Source: an uncultured Gellertiella sp.
Lineage (GTDB): Bacteria > Pseudomonadota > Alphaproteobacteria > Rhizobiales > Rhizobiaceae
Assembly: GCF_963457605.1 (NCBI RefSeq)
Contig: NZ_OY735139.1
Location: forward strand, 2,131,001 to 2,195,000
DNA: 64,000 nt
Direction of reading: 5' to 3'
A program made the translations under genes and the position numbers. This document shows, piece by piece, positions 21,332-30,402 of this stretch; within the stretch, counting starts at the first letter, position 1, and every line of letters starts with the position of its first letter. Under the pieces are notes generated by a model, which saw only the letters and a list, made by a program, of their open reading frames with translations, was not told the origin of the DNA and searched no databases.

Positions 21332-24300
21332 TCACTTTGGGGTGATTTCGGCAAGACTGCGCGCCAGCAACGCGTCATCAAGCCGTAGAAGTGCAGATGT
21401 TTCCGTATAGACCAGCAGGCAGTCGATGGTCTTGCCGGGATAGAGCGGCTGGAGCAGGTCGCGATAGATAGCCAGCTGGGCGCGATGGGAAAGCGGGATC
21501 TCGCCAGCGGTTGCAGGCGGCTGGCGATTGGTCTTGAAATCCGCCACCAGCACCCTGTCTTCCGTCACGGCCAGCCGGTCGATCCGGCCTGATATCGCAT
21601 AGTCGCGATGCCCGAGCCGCAAGGTGCCCATGATGGCGACTTCTGCACGCGAGCCGGGCCCGAGCAGGATGTCGAGTGCGGGGACCTCGAGCAGCCGGTT
21701 CACCGCCGCAAGCAGGTCCTGCCGCTCTTCCCGTTTCCAGAACCGGGCTGCCCGCTCCAGATAGCGCGCGGCTGCCTCGCGACGGTCTGCGGCAGGCAGC
21801 TCGGGCAGGATCTGCAGCATGCGGTGGGTGAGGCGGCCCCGTTCCGCAGCGCGATTGCCCCGGCTCTTTTCCCCGAACAGCGGCGAGACGAGCAGAGTGT
21901 CTCCCTCGTCCTCGTCGATGATCACGCCGGCCTCGGACGGGCTCAGGGGGCGTGGCAGCGCATTTTCCCGGGGCAGCGGCCGGGAAAGCGCTGCGGGCAT
22001 CGGCATCGTCTCGACCGGCGCTGCAGGACGGCTTTCCGGTGCCATGGCCTGCTGCTCGCCGGATTTGCGCCAGGACAGGCCGGACCACTCCCCTTCGGGA
22101 CCGGAAAAGGTCTCTTCTTCGGTCCTGTCGCCATTGGCGGAAAGGGCGGTGCGAACCAGCGCATGCCAGCAATCCGGCACCTCGTTCTTGCCCCGGTAGC
22201 CGCAGATCACCAGATGATCGGCGGCGCGCGTCATGCCGACATAGAGGAGGCGGCGATATTCTTCCTCGCCGGCATTTTTCAGCCGCGCGCCATCTGCTGC
22301 CGTCAGACTGTTTTCCGCCGATTTGCCGGGAACCCAGACCGGTATTTTCGCGGGTTCCCCCGGTAGTTCCAGCAGCCGGAATTTCGGCAGGTGCCTGGTA
22401 TCGAAGGCCTTGCCGCCGCCATCGACGAGAAAAACCACCGGCGCCTCCAGCCCCTTGGCCGCATGCACGGTCATGATCCGGACCTCGCCGCGCCCCTTGT
22501 CCTGCTCGCGCTTGACCTCCGGCGATTCGGTTTCGAGCGTCGCCAGAAAAGCCTGAAGGCCGGGGAGGCCCGCCTGTTCGTGCTCCAGCGCAAAACTCAG
22601 GAACTCGTCGAGGATATCGCTGACCTCGGAGCCCAGCCGGGCGAGATACTGTCGCCGCCCCCCATGGCAGCCGAGCACCCGTGCATAGAAATCATGCACG
22701 GAGTCCTGACGGGTGAGAGACTTGAACAGGTTGAGCCGGCTTCGCACCGCATCGAAACGCGGCTCGGCGGGGGCAAGGCGTTCGAGATGGTGCCAGACCG
22801 TTTCGCCCTCGTTGCGGCCTGCGGCAAGGGTGAACACATCCTCTTCGTTCAGGTCGAACAGCGGGCTCTTGAGAACGGCTGCCAGCGACAGGTCGTCTTC
22901 GGGCAGCACCAGAAACCGGCCCAGCGCCATCAGGTCCTGTACGGCAATGTGGCTGGTCAGCCGCAGCCGGTCGGCGCCGGCTACCGGAATCCGCCCCAGA
23001 GTCTTCAGCGCCCGGTTCAGGGCATTGACGAAAGCATCGCGCTTGCGCACCAGTACAAGGATATCGCCGGGCTCGACCGGTCGCCGCTTGTCTTTTTCCG
23101 CAATGCTGCCGGTCTTGACCATCTCCTGGATGGCATAAGCGATGCGGCGGGCGAGGATGGCAGCGGGTGCCCGTTCCGGGGTGGCGTCGAAGGGGGCGGT
23201 CCAGTCCTCTTCGCGGGCGGAGGGCTCGGCGGCGATCATCTCCCAGAAATCGACCGAGCCGGGTTGGCCGATGCGCGAGGACTGGTGCTGCACCGCTTCC
23301 TGCCGGGCGCTGAGGCCGCGGGCATTGTCCGGCAGCGAAAACACCTGATCGACCGCCGACAGCACATCATCCGTCGAGCGGAAAGACAGGGGCAGGCTGA
23401 CGGTCGAAAACAGGTTGTTTCCCCGGATACGCCGCTGCACCGCATCCCGCTCCTCGGAAAATCGCTCGGGACGGGCACCCTGGAAGGAATAGATCGACTG
23501 TTTCTCGTCGCCGACAGCAAACAGCGTGCGCAGCTGAGGGCGCGAGGACTGGCCGGAGAAAAAGTCATCGGACAGTGCCGAGATGATCCGCCATTGCTCC
23601 GGGCTGGTATCCTGCGCCTCGTCGACCAGAATGTGGTCGATACCCTGATCGAGCTTGTAATGGACCCAGGGCCCGGCTTCCGAGCGGGTCAGGAGATCGG
23701 CGGTCCTGACGATCAGGTCCTCGAAATCGAGATAGCAGCGCTGCCGCTTCAGATCCTCGTAATCGCTCTCCAGCCGGTCGGCCAGAACCAGCGCCGAAAG
23801 CGTCGCCTCCAGCATCGACACGATCTTCAGCCGGTCCACCCGCTCGAAGACATGGCTGCGGGCAAGGGCAACCGCCTGATCGAGGCCCGGCGCGGCTTCG
23901 GCCATCTTCCTGGTGAACAGGCCCTTGTCGGCCTTGGGTTCTTCCTTCTGCGTCAGAAACGCCGTCTTCAGTTGTTCGAACCGTTTGGCGACATCCGTCT
24001 CCAGCGATGCGTTTCGCAGCTGGGCCGCGACAGCGCTTGCGGTGGAACCGCCAAGCCGTTCCGCCGTGTCGAGATAGACATCGAGCATTTCACCCTGGAG
24101 ACCGGGTAGCGGCCAGGTGCCGGCGAGCAGGCTGTCCATGGTTTCCGCCGCACCAAGACCAAGGGCGCGGCGCAGCACCGGTTCCGGCCCGCCGGAGCGG
24201 GCAGCCTCCTTCAGAAAGCGGCGCAGCGCATTGCGGTTCTGCACGATGCTTTCCAGCAGCGCCTCAAGGCCCGTATCGTCGGCAAGGGTCAGCACATTGG

Positions 24301-24877
24301 CAAAGGCTTCGGCGAGATCAGGATCCTCTTCCGTGGCCGTTGCCGTCAGCAGGCTGCGCCGCGCATCGGCAAGCAGGGCTGCCGCCGAGCGGTCATCGAG
24401 CACCGAGAAATGCCCGGCGACATTGGCCTCCAGCGGAAACTGGTGCAGCAGCGCCTCGCAGAAGGCGTGGATGGTCTGGATCTTCAGGCCTCCCGGCGTT
24501 TCCAGCGCCCGGGCAAACAGCCGCCGCGCCTCGGCAAGCCGCAGCGAATCCGGCTCACGACCCTCGATGGCGGCAAGGCGCTGGCCGAGATCCGCATCGC
24601 TGATCGTTGCCCATTCGGCGAGCCGCTGGAACACACGGTTTGACATTTCCGACGCCGCGGCCTTGGTATAGGTCAGGCAGAGAATGGCGGAGGGCCGGGC
24701 TCCTGACAAAAGAAGCCGCATCACCCGCTGGGTCAGCACATGGGTCTTGCCGGAACCGGCATTGGCCGACACCCAGGCGGAGCGGGCGGGATCGGAGGCC
24801 AGCGCCTGCTGCACCGTTGTCCAGCCGATCCATTTTTCCGGCGTGTCGAGAGCGGGCAGGCTGACACCGTCACTCAT
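21332..24877 (-). CDS. addA: Double-strand break repair helicase-nuclease AddA
   Basis: Large subunit of the AddAB complex that resects double-strand breaks for RecA loading. 1181 residues; UvrD-type helicase motif I VSANAGSGKTHVLTQRV (residues about 30-46), motif II DEAQDTSPEQWRII near residue 405, motif VI LLYVGMTRAADHLVICGYR near residue 895, and a C-terminal RecB-type nuclease with VADFKTNRQPPA. Start ATG at 24877 overlaps the addB stop by 8 bp; the frame extends 72 bp further into addB. Confidence 0.95.
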   Translation of the reverse strand: MSDGVSLPALDTPEKWIGWTTVQQALASDPARSAWVSANAGSGKTHVLTQRVMRLLLSGARPSAILCLTYTKAAASEMSNRVFQRLAEWATISDADLGQRLAAIEGREPDSLRLAEARRLFARALETPGGLKIQTIHAFCEALLHQFPLEANVAGHFSVLDDRSAAALLADARRSLLTATATEEDPDLAEAFANVLTLADDTGLEALLESIVQNRNALRRFLKEAARSGGPEPVLRRALGLGAAETMDSLLAGTWPLPGLQGEMLDVYLDTAERLGGSTASAVAAQLRNASLETDVAKRFEQLKTAFLTQKEEPKADKGLFTRKMAEAAPGLDQAVALARSHVFERVDRLKIVSMLEATLSALVLADRLESDYEDLKRQRCYLDFEDLIVRTADLLTRSEAGPWVHYKLDQGIDHILVDEAQDTSPEQWRIISALSDDFFSGQSSRPQLRTLFAVGDEKQSIYSFQGARPERFSEERDAVQRRIRGNNLFSTVSLPLSFRSTDDVLSAVDQVFSLPDNARGLSARQEAVQHQSSRIGQPGSVDFWEMIAAEPSAREEDWTAPFDATPERAPAAILARRIAYAIQEMVKTGSIAEKDKRRPVEPGDILVLVRKRDAFVNALNRALKTLGRIPVAGADRLRLTSHIAVQDLMALGRFLVLPEDDLSLAAVLKSPLFDLNEEDVFTLAAGRNEGETVWHHLERLAPAEPRFDAVRSRLNLFKSLTRQDSVHDFYARVLGCHGGRRQYLARLGSEVSDILDEFLSFALEHEQAGLPGLQAFLATLETESPEVKREQDKGRGEVRIMTVHAAKGLEAPVVFLVDGGGKAFDTRHLPKFRLLELPGEPAKIPVWVPGKSAENSLTAADGARLKNAGEEEYRRLLYVGMTRAADHLVICGYRGKNEVPDCWHALVRTALSANGDRTEEETFSGPEGEWSGLSWRKSGEQQAMAPESRPAAPVETMPMPAALSRPLPRENALPRPLSPSEAGVIIDEDEGDTLLVSPLFGEKSRGNRAAERGRLTHRMLQILPELPAADRREAAARYLERAARFWKREERQDLLAAVNRLLEVPALDILLGPGSRAEVAIMGTLRLGHRDYAISGRIDRLAVTEDRVLVADFKTNRQPPATAGEIPLSHRAQLAIYRDLLQPLYPGKTIDCLLVYTETSALLRLDDALLARSLAEITPK

Positions 24878-27800
24878 CGCCAGCCTCCTCTTCCTGTTCG
24901 GCAGTCGACCACTCCGCGACCCGGGCCAGATGATCGAAATCGCCGCCATAATCGCGGGCGCTGGCCGGGATCAGCCGCGACATGAACCCCTGTTCGCCCG
25001 AGCGCAGCACGGTGACAAAGCGGCTCAGTTCGGCGACCGCGTCCGAGGCAAGTTCGGCAGCGGATTTCGGTTCCGATCTCGAACTGCTGCTGGCCTCGTT
25101 ATTGACCGTCTCCGGCTTGAAGCGAGAGCCCGGGCGCAGCCGGACATAGATCAGATCCTCCGGCTGGCGGATGCCGACCCCTTTGAAGGCCCCGGCGGCG
25201 AGCGCTGCGGCTTCCAGCGGCAATTGCGGATCGAGCAGGCTGCGGGCCTGGGCGAGCGAGGGGCTGGAGCCGGTCTTGTAGTCGATGATATCAGCCCCGC
25301 CACCAGGCTTGAGGTCGATGCGGTCGGCAACGCCGGTGAGGCTGATCCCGACCAGCGGAACCTCCATCCGTGCCCGCACTTCGGTAAAGCTTCGCTCGAT
25401 CGTTGCGGCGCGTTTGGCTTCGAAGTCGAGCCAGGCTGCAGCGACCTCGGCAAAGCGCGGTCGCCAGACCGCATCCACATGCAGCGGCAGGCGTTCCCGG
25501 TCGAATTCTTCGGCGATGATGATCCGCATGGCTTCGCTGGCGGCGGGATAACCCGCCTTGTGGCCGTCGTGAATGAAGCGTTCGACAATCCGGTGATAGA
25601 GCGTGCCGCGTTCGGCTGCACCGGGATCGGCATTGAAACCGTCGAGCGAATCGAGCCGCAGGATCCGCCGCGCATAGATCGAATAGGGATCACGCCGCAG
25701 CCGCCCGACCTCGCTGAAGGAGTAGCTGGCCGGCTGCATGTCGGCAGGCACCCGCGGTTCGGGGCGGCGGGCCAATGCCTGCTGTTCGCCGGCATCCAGC
25801 GCGGCTGCCCATTGCCGATAGGCGGCACCGCGTTGTCTGATGTCGCGGGCAAATTCCTCGCCACCGAGCGCGATCAGCCGTTGCAGCCAGCGCGAGGCGA
25901 CGGCGGGTGCGGTTGCCTGCCGGGCGGAGCGGGAGTAGATCAGCTGCCTCGTGCCATTGGCCATCTCGAAATCATGGGCATGCTGGCCGGTGCGCCGCTC
26001 CGGCGGTTCAAGTCCGATGCCCGTCTTCATCATCCGCGACAGGAAGGGATTGCCGGAAGGCTGGCTTGGCCAGATTCCCTCGTTCAGCCCGCCCAGCACC
26101 AGCGTATCGACAGCCTGCAACCGGGCCTCGAGCGTGCCGAAAATGAAGACGCGCGGATGGCTCATGGCGCGCGGCTTGACGGATTCCCCGACAAGGAAGG
26201 CATTCATGATGTCGATCCACTGCGGTCCGTCCGCCTCGATGAGGCCGTCGGTCTCGATGATCGAGGCGAGCAGATCGGCAAGGGCGGTGCCTGCCTCTGA
26301 AGACCAGAGCGGCCCGAAACCTTCGAGCGGACAGCGCGCCACCGCCTCCAGCGCGCGACCGGTCCGCTCGGCCCAGTCGGAGACGGCCCGGGGCTGGCGA
26401 AGTCTTCCGCGTCCATCGTGATCCGCGAGCGCCGAGGTCAGCGGTTCGACGGCAGCGGCAATGGCGATGGCGAGTTGCCGGGCCAGGGCTTCCGCATCTG
26501 CGGGCAGGGCCTTTCGCCACTGCGGCACGTGATAATCGTCGGCATGGGCGGCGCGCATCTCGGCAAGCAGACTTTCCAGCTCGCTGATATCGACGCTGGC
26601 AACCCCGCCGCGCAGGGCCAGAATCTCCAGCGCATGTACTGCCGGTTCCAGCGCCTCAGGGGCAAGGCCGAAGCGGGCGAGCGGATGTTTCAAAAGCGAG
26701 ATCAGCGCCACCGGATCGCCGGGGCGCAATGTTGCCTCCAGCAGCAGCCGGGTCAGCGTGCCCTGCGGTGTGGCCATCAGCGGCGTGCCGGCGGTGTCGT
26801 CGGCGTCGATGCCGAAGCGGGTCAGTTCGGCCTTCACCCGGCGGGCAAGCGCCCGGTCCGGCGTGATCAGGGCGGCCTGCGACGGGCCGTTCTGGCCAGG
26901 CTTTTCCAGCGCCAGCCGCAGGGCAACGGCAATTGCGGCCCCTTCTTCGCGCTCGTTGGCGGCCTCGATCAGCGCCACATCGGCAAAGGCGCGCTGGAAG
27001 GCATCGGATGGCAGGGTTTGCCGCCATAGGTTCCAGCGGCTGGTGGCGTCAGCCGGGGTCATGGCGCGGGACAGGATATGCTGGCGCAGCTGCAAGGTGC
27101 CGTCGGCTTCGCCCAGCGCCAGAACCTCGCGCCTGTCGACACCAAGCTTGCTCAAGAGCTGGTAAAGGCCATATTGCGGATGGCTGCAGCGGGCGGGATC
27201 GGGCAGCAGGGTTTCGCCCGCAGACCGCGCAATCTCCGCCCAGTCCTCGTCCGGCATTGTCTGGTCGAGACCGGGCAGCACGACGGCCCCTTGCGCCAGT
27301 CCGGCAACCACGGCAATCAGCTCGGCGGTGGCCGGAACCGAACCCGTCGATCCCGCCACGATGACCGGGCCGGAAGAGCTGCCGTCGAGGCTGTGCAGCC
27401 TGCGGGCCTCCACACGCAGCAGCGCGTTTCGGTGCCGGGCGGCGGACGATGCCTTCAACTCCTCAAGCCGGGCGGGCCAGAAATCGCTGGCGATCTTCAG
27501 AAATTCCGCCGTCAGCTGCCACCAGGCGGAATATTCTTCGGTCTGAAGCGCTTTCAGATCGTCCCAGCTGCGCTCTTCGGTTTCGAGCGAATCGATCAGG
27601 TCGGAGAGATCGCGCGCCAGCCAGACCGCATCGGCCGGGCTCGCGGGCGCTGCCAGCGGCGAGCCCGGATGCATGGCCCTGACCGCCTCCGGCAACGCAT
27701 TGCGCCAGGCAAGGATCAGCCGGGCGAGTTCGAGAATGCGGGTGGTGGCGGGCAGGGGATCGGCAAGGTCTAGGATTTCAGGCGCAGCCGGGTCGAAATA

Positions 27801-28067
27801 GCCGATATCGTCATCGGTTTCTCCGAGCGGCCGGATCTGCGGAAGGATGGCGGTTACACCACCCAAATGGGTTACAAACTCGGAGCGAAGCACGCGCACG
27901 GCGCGGCGCGTCGGCACATAGATGGTCACCGAGGCGAGCGACTGCGGATTTTCCGGATCATGCCTGAATCCCTCCACCACACGGCCATCGCAGATCGACC
28001 GTGCCAGCGTGCTCAGAAATGGCAGACCGGGCGCAATGGTGAGAACGCGTCTTCGGACCGTCGCCAT
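24870..28067 (-). CDS. addB: Double-strand break repair protein AddB
   Basis: Partner of AddA; 1065 residues of the alphaproteobacterial AddB type. It has an inactivated helicase-like body beginning MATVRRRVLTIAPGLPFLSTLARSI and a C-terminal RecB-family nuclease domain with ADIIDYKTGSSPSLAQARSL near residue 930. The start follows directly on the stop of the nucleotidyltransferase gene, with no intervening base, and addA overlaps the end, so divL-tsaE/amgK-murU-addB-addA-trxA looks like one long transcription unit. Confidence 0.94.
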   Translation of the reverse strand: MATVRRRVLTIAPGLPFLSTLARSICDGRVVEGFRHDPENPQSLASVTIYVPTRRAVRVLRSEFVTHLGGVTAILPQIRPLGETDDDIGYFDPAAPEILDLADPLPATTRILELARLILAWRNALPEAVRAMHPGSPLAAPASPADAVWLARDLSDLIDSLETEERSWDDLKALQTEEYSAWWQLTAEFLKIASDFWPARLEELKASSAARHRNALLRVEARRLHSLDGSSSGPVIVAGSTGSVPATAELIAVVAGLAQGAVVLPGLDQTMPDEDWAEIARSAGETLLPDPARCSHPQYGLYQLLSKLGVDRREVLALGEADGTLQLRQHILSRAMTPADATSRWNLWRQTLPSDAFQRAFADVALIEAANEREEGAAIAVALRLALEKPGQNGPSQAALITPDRALARRVKAELTRFGIDADDTAGTPLMATPQGTLTRLLLEATLRPGDPVALISLLKHPLARFGLAPEALEPAVHALEILALRGGVASVDISELESLLAEMRAAHADDYHVPQWRKALPADAEALARQLAIAIAAAVEPLTSALADHDGRGRLRQPRAVSDWAERTGRALEAVARCPLEGFGPLWSSEAGTALADLLASIIETDGLIEADGPQWIDIMNAFLVGESVKPRAMSHPRVFIFGTLEARLQAVDTLVLGGLNEGIWPSQPSGNPFLSRMMKTGIGLEPPERRTGQHAHDFEMANGTRQLIYSRSARQATAPAVASRWLQRLIALGGEEFARDIRQRGAAYRQWAAALDAGEQQALARRPEPRVPADMQPASYSFSEVGRLRRDPYSIYARRILRLDSLDGFNADPGAAERGTLYHRIVERFIHDGHKAGYPAASEAMRIIIAEEFDRERLPLHVDAVWRPRFAEVAAAWLDFEAKRAATIERSFTEVRARMEVPLVGISLTGVADRIDLKPGGGADIIDYKTGSSPSLAQARSLLDPQLPLEAAALAAGAFKGVGIRQPEDLIYVRLRPGSRFKPETVNNEASSSSRSEPKSAAELASDAVAELSRFVTVLRSGEQGFMSRLIPASARDYGGDFDHLARVAEWSTAEQEEEAGDE

Positions 28068-28799
28068 CTATCCGCCCGCCCCGGTGATGCCGAGCACCGC
28101 TTCCGCTTCGGCGATTGCCTCGGGCGTGCCGACGGTGACCCAGGACCCCTCGAGCATCAGCCCGTAAAGCCTTCCCGCAGCGATTGCCCGGTCGAAATAG
28201 ATGTTGAGGTTGAAGGCATCACCGGGCGCATCGGCAAACAGGTGTGGATGCAGCGCGATGGCACCGGCATAGACGACGGGATTGTCCATGCCCTCGGCAA
28301 AGCGCACCAGCCGCCCGTCGGGACCGAGGCTGAAATCCTTCTTGCCATTGTGGCCGGTGGTGTTTTCCAGTGCGACGCAAAGCAGCAGCAGGTCCATGCG
28401 GCCGGGGTCGAAAAGGTCTGCCAGTTGCCGCAGCGCTGACGGTTTGTCTTTGGGCTCGTTCACCCAGAACAGATCGGCATTCATCACCAGAAGCGGCGCA
28501 TTGTCCAGCAGTTTCAATCCCTTGACGAGACCGCCGCCGGAATTCATCAGCTGTTGCCGCTCGTCCGAGACCAAAATCCTGAGCCGGCTTTCTCCCGCCA
28601 GATGCGCCTCCATCCGGTCGGCGAAATGGTGGACATTGACAGCCGCCACCTCGACGCCGGCCTCGACCAGCAGATCCAGCACATGGTCGATCATCGGTCG
28701 CCCGCCGACCGGCACCAGCGGTTTCGGCAGATGATCGGTGATCGGACGCAGGCGGGTTCCAAGACCGGCGGCGAGAATCATGGCCTGGCGTATCGACAT
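28068..28799 (-). CDS. murU: MurU-like sugar-1-phosphate nucleotidyltransferase
   Basis: 243-residue nucleotidyltransferase with the signature AMILAAGLGTRLRPITDHLPKPLVPVGGRPM (residues about 6-36) and NADLFW as metal/substrate loop. In Pseudomonas and Caulobacter, MurU makes UDP-MurNAc from MurNAc-1-phosphate in a peptidoglycan-recycling bypass, following the AmgK kinase; an AmgK-like domain is encoded just upstream, which favours this role over other NDP-sugar synthesis. Start at 28799 matches the family N terminus. Abuts addB. Confidence 0.85.
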   Translation of the reverse strand: MSIRQAMILAAGLGTRLRPITDHLPKPLVPVGGRPMIDHVLDLLVEAGVEVAAVNVHHFADRMEAHLAGESRLRILVSDERQQLMNSGGGLVKGLKLLDNAPLLVMNADLFWVNEPKDKPSALRQLADLFDPGRMDLLLLCVALENTTGHNGKKDFSLGPDGRLVRFAEGMDNPVVYAGAIALHPHLFADAPGDAFNLNIYFDRAIAAGRLYGLMLEGSWVTVGTPEAIAEAEAVLGITGAGG

Positions 28800-28909
28800 G
28801 GGTTTTCCATTCAGCGGTGCAACGGGCTCCGGCGAATCAGGGAGACAGGAGCGAGAATAGACCCATAGCGCCGATCCCGGCGAGACGGAATGGAGGGGCC
28901 GAAGCTCAG

Positions 28910-30397
28910 TCAGAACATGCCCGTCGCGGCGCACCAGTCCCGCAGTTCTGCGAGGCTCTCATGCCGGAGCGCCGCCTTCAGATAGTCGAGCGTGCGCGGC
29001 ATGTGCTTCATATAGGCGGGCTTGCCGTCCCGCTTCATCAGCCGCACCCAGAGGCCGCAGAGCTTGGCCGCCCGCTGGGCCGCCATCAGCGCATGATCCC
29101 GGCGGAACCGTGCCTCATCGAAGCGGCCGGACCGATGCCGCGCCTCGACATAGGCCGCCATCAGCCGGTCGGCCATCTCGGAGGGAATGGTGACCCGCGC
29201 ATCCTGCAGCAGCGAGGCCACGTCATAGGCGGTCGGCCCGATCAACGAATCCTGAAAATCGAGGATGCCGATCCGCTGCACGCCCTCTTCTTCCGGTCGC
29301 CAGATGATGTTGGGGGAATGGAAATCCCGGAGCAGCAGATTGGTCTCGCCGCCACGAAGCCCGTCTATCAGCCGGTCCCAGATGCCAGCATAGGCGTGCC
29401 GCTCCTCGTCGCTCGCCGCGCGGCCAAGCCGATGGGGCAGGTACCAGTCGACCAGCAGCCGCACTTCCATTGCCATCGGCACCCGGTCAAAATCGGGAAC
29501 CACATGGACGGGACCGCCTGCAACGGGGATTTCACGCGGAAAGGGATGGGCATGAAGCTTTGCGAGCACCAGCACCGCTTCGCGGTAGCGCGCCTCAATC
29601 GGCAGGCCCCCTTCATCGAGAATTCCCTCAGAGCCGAGATCGCCAAGCAGCAGAAAGCCTTGTGCACAATCGGCCGCAAGGATGTCCGGTGCGGCAAATC
29701 CATGCGCACGCAGGGCACCGGCGATGGCAATGAAGGGCCAGGCATCCTCGGCAATATGCGCTACCTTCGGATAGGGCTTGCCGTCAAACACCGGCGGTCC
29801 TTCCGGCGGGCGCGGCCAGTCCATCAGGATCAGGCGGCTGCCATCGTTCCCGGGCAGATATTCATAGGCCCTGACCGAGGCATCACCGGTGAGATAGCGC
29901 CGCTTTGCGGTCGTCTTCCCGTGCGCGCCCAGAAAATCCCGCATGGCCAGCGTCCGCTCGATCCGGGCGGCCTGCGGCGGTCCGGCCTCGATTTGAACCC
30001 GCCGCCCGTCGGCCTCATGGGTGAGCGTGAGCGTGATCCGGTCAGCAGGCAGCGCCTCCCACATCCGTTCCGGCCATTCGACCAGCGCGATGCCGTCTTC
30101 AAGCACCTCGTCGAAACCGAGCTCGTCCAGTTCGTCGCGGGCGGAGAGACGGTAGAAATCGAAATGGGCGGCGGGGATGCGCAAGCCATAGGCTTGCATC
30201 AGGGTGAAGGTGGGGCTCGGGACTTCGAGATCCGGATCATCCGCCAGCGCCCGCAACAGGGCCCGGGCCAGGGTCGATTTTCCTGCACCGAGATCGCCTG
30301 ACAGCGCCAGGCAATCGCCGGGCTTCAGGGCAAGCGCCAGATCTTCGCCAAGCCGGATGGTTTCTGCTTCATCGGCAAGCACACGCGAAAACCGCAT
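28910..30397 (-). CDS. TsaE-AmgK fusion: tRNA t6A ATPase plus aminoglycoside-phosphotransferase-like sugar kinase
   Basis: 495 residues with two domains. Residues about 1-150 are TsaE, needed for threonylcarbamoyl-adenosine in tRNA: Walker A SGDLGAGKSTLARALLR, VPSPTFTLMQAYG, HFDFYRL and GIALVEWPERM. Residues about 165-495 are a phosphotransferase (APH/AmgK) with GDASVRAYEYL at the nucleotide loop, LLLRDFHSPNIIW as catalytic loop and IGILDFQDSLIGPTAYDVASLL as metal-binding loop. AmgK phosphorylates the anomeric hydroxyl of MurNAc/GlcNAc. The murU gene follows by 110 bp, and divL ends 5 bp upstream. No stop or frameshift separates the two domains. Confidence 0.9.
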   Translation of the reverse strand: MRFSRVLADEAETIRLGEDLALALKPGDCLALSGDLGAGKSTLARALLRALADDPDLEVPSPTFTLMQAYGLRIPAAHFDFYRLSARDELDELGFDEVLEDGIALVEWPERMWEALPADRITLTLTHEADGRRVQIEAGPPQAARIERTLAMRDFLGAHGKTTAKRRYLTGDASVRAYEYLPGNDGSRLILMDWPRPPEGPPVFDGKPYPKVAHIAEDAWPFIAIAGALRAHGFAAPDILAADCAQGFLLLGDLGSEGILDEGGLPIEARYREAVLVLAKLHAHPFPREIPVAGGPVHVVPDFDRVPMAMEVRLLVDWYLPHRLGRAASDEERHAYAGIWDRLIDGLRGGETNLLLRDFHSPNIIWRPEEEGVQRIGILDFQDSLIGPTAYDVASLLQDARVTIPSEMADRLMAAYVEARHRSGRFDEARFRRDHALMAAQRAAKLCGLWVRLMKRDGKPAYMKHMPRTLDYLKAALRHESLAELRDWCAATGMF

Positions 30398-30402
30398 CGG
30401 CT

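Noticed and set aside
22391-24109. A 572-codon plus-strand open frame inside addA
   Set aside because: Antisense shadow of AddA; no supporting motif or ribosome site.
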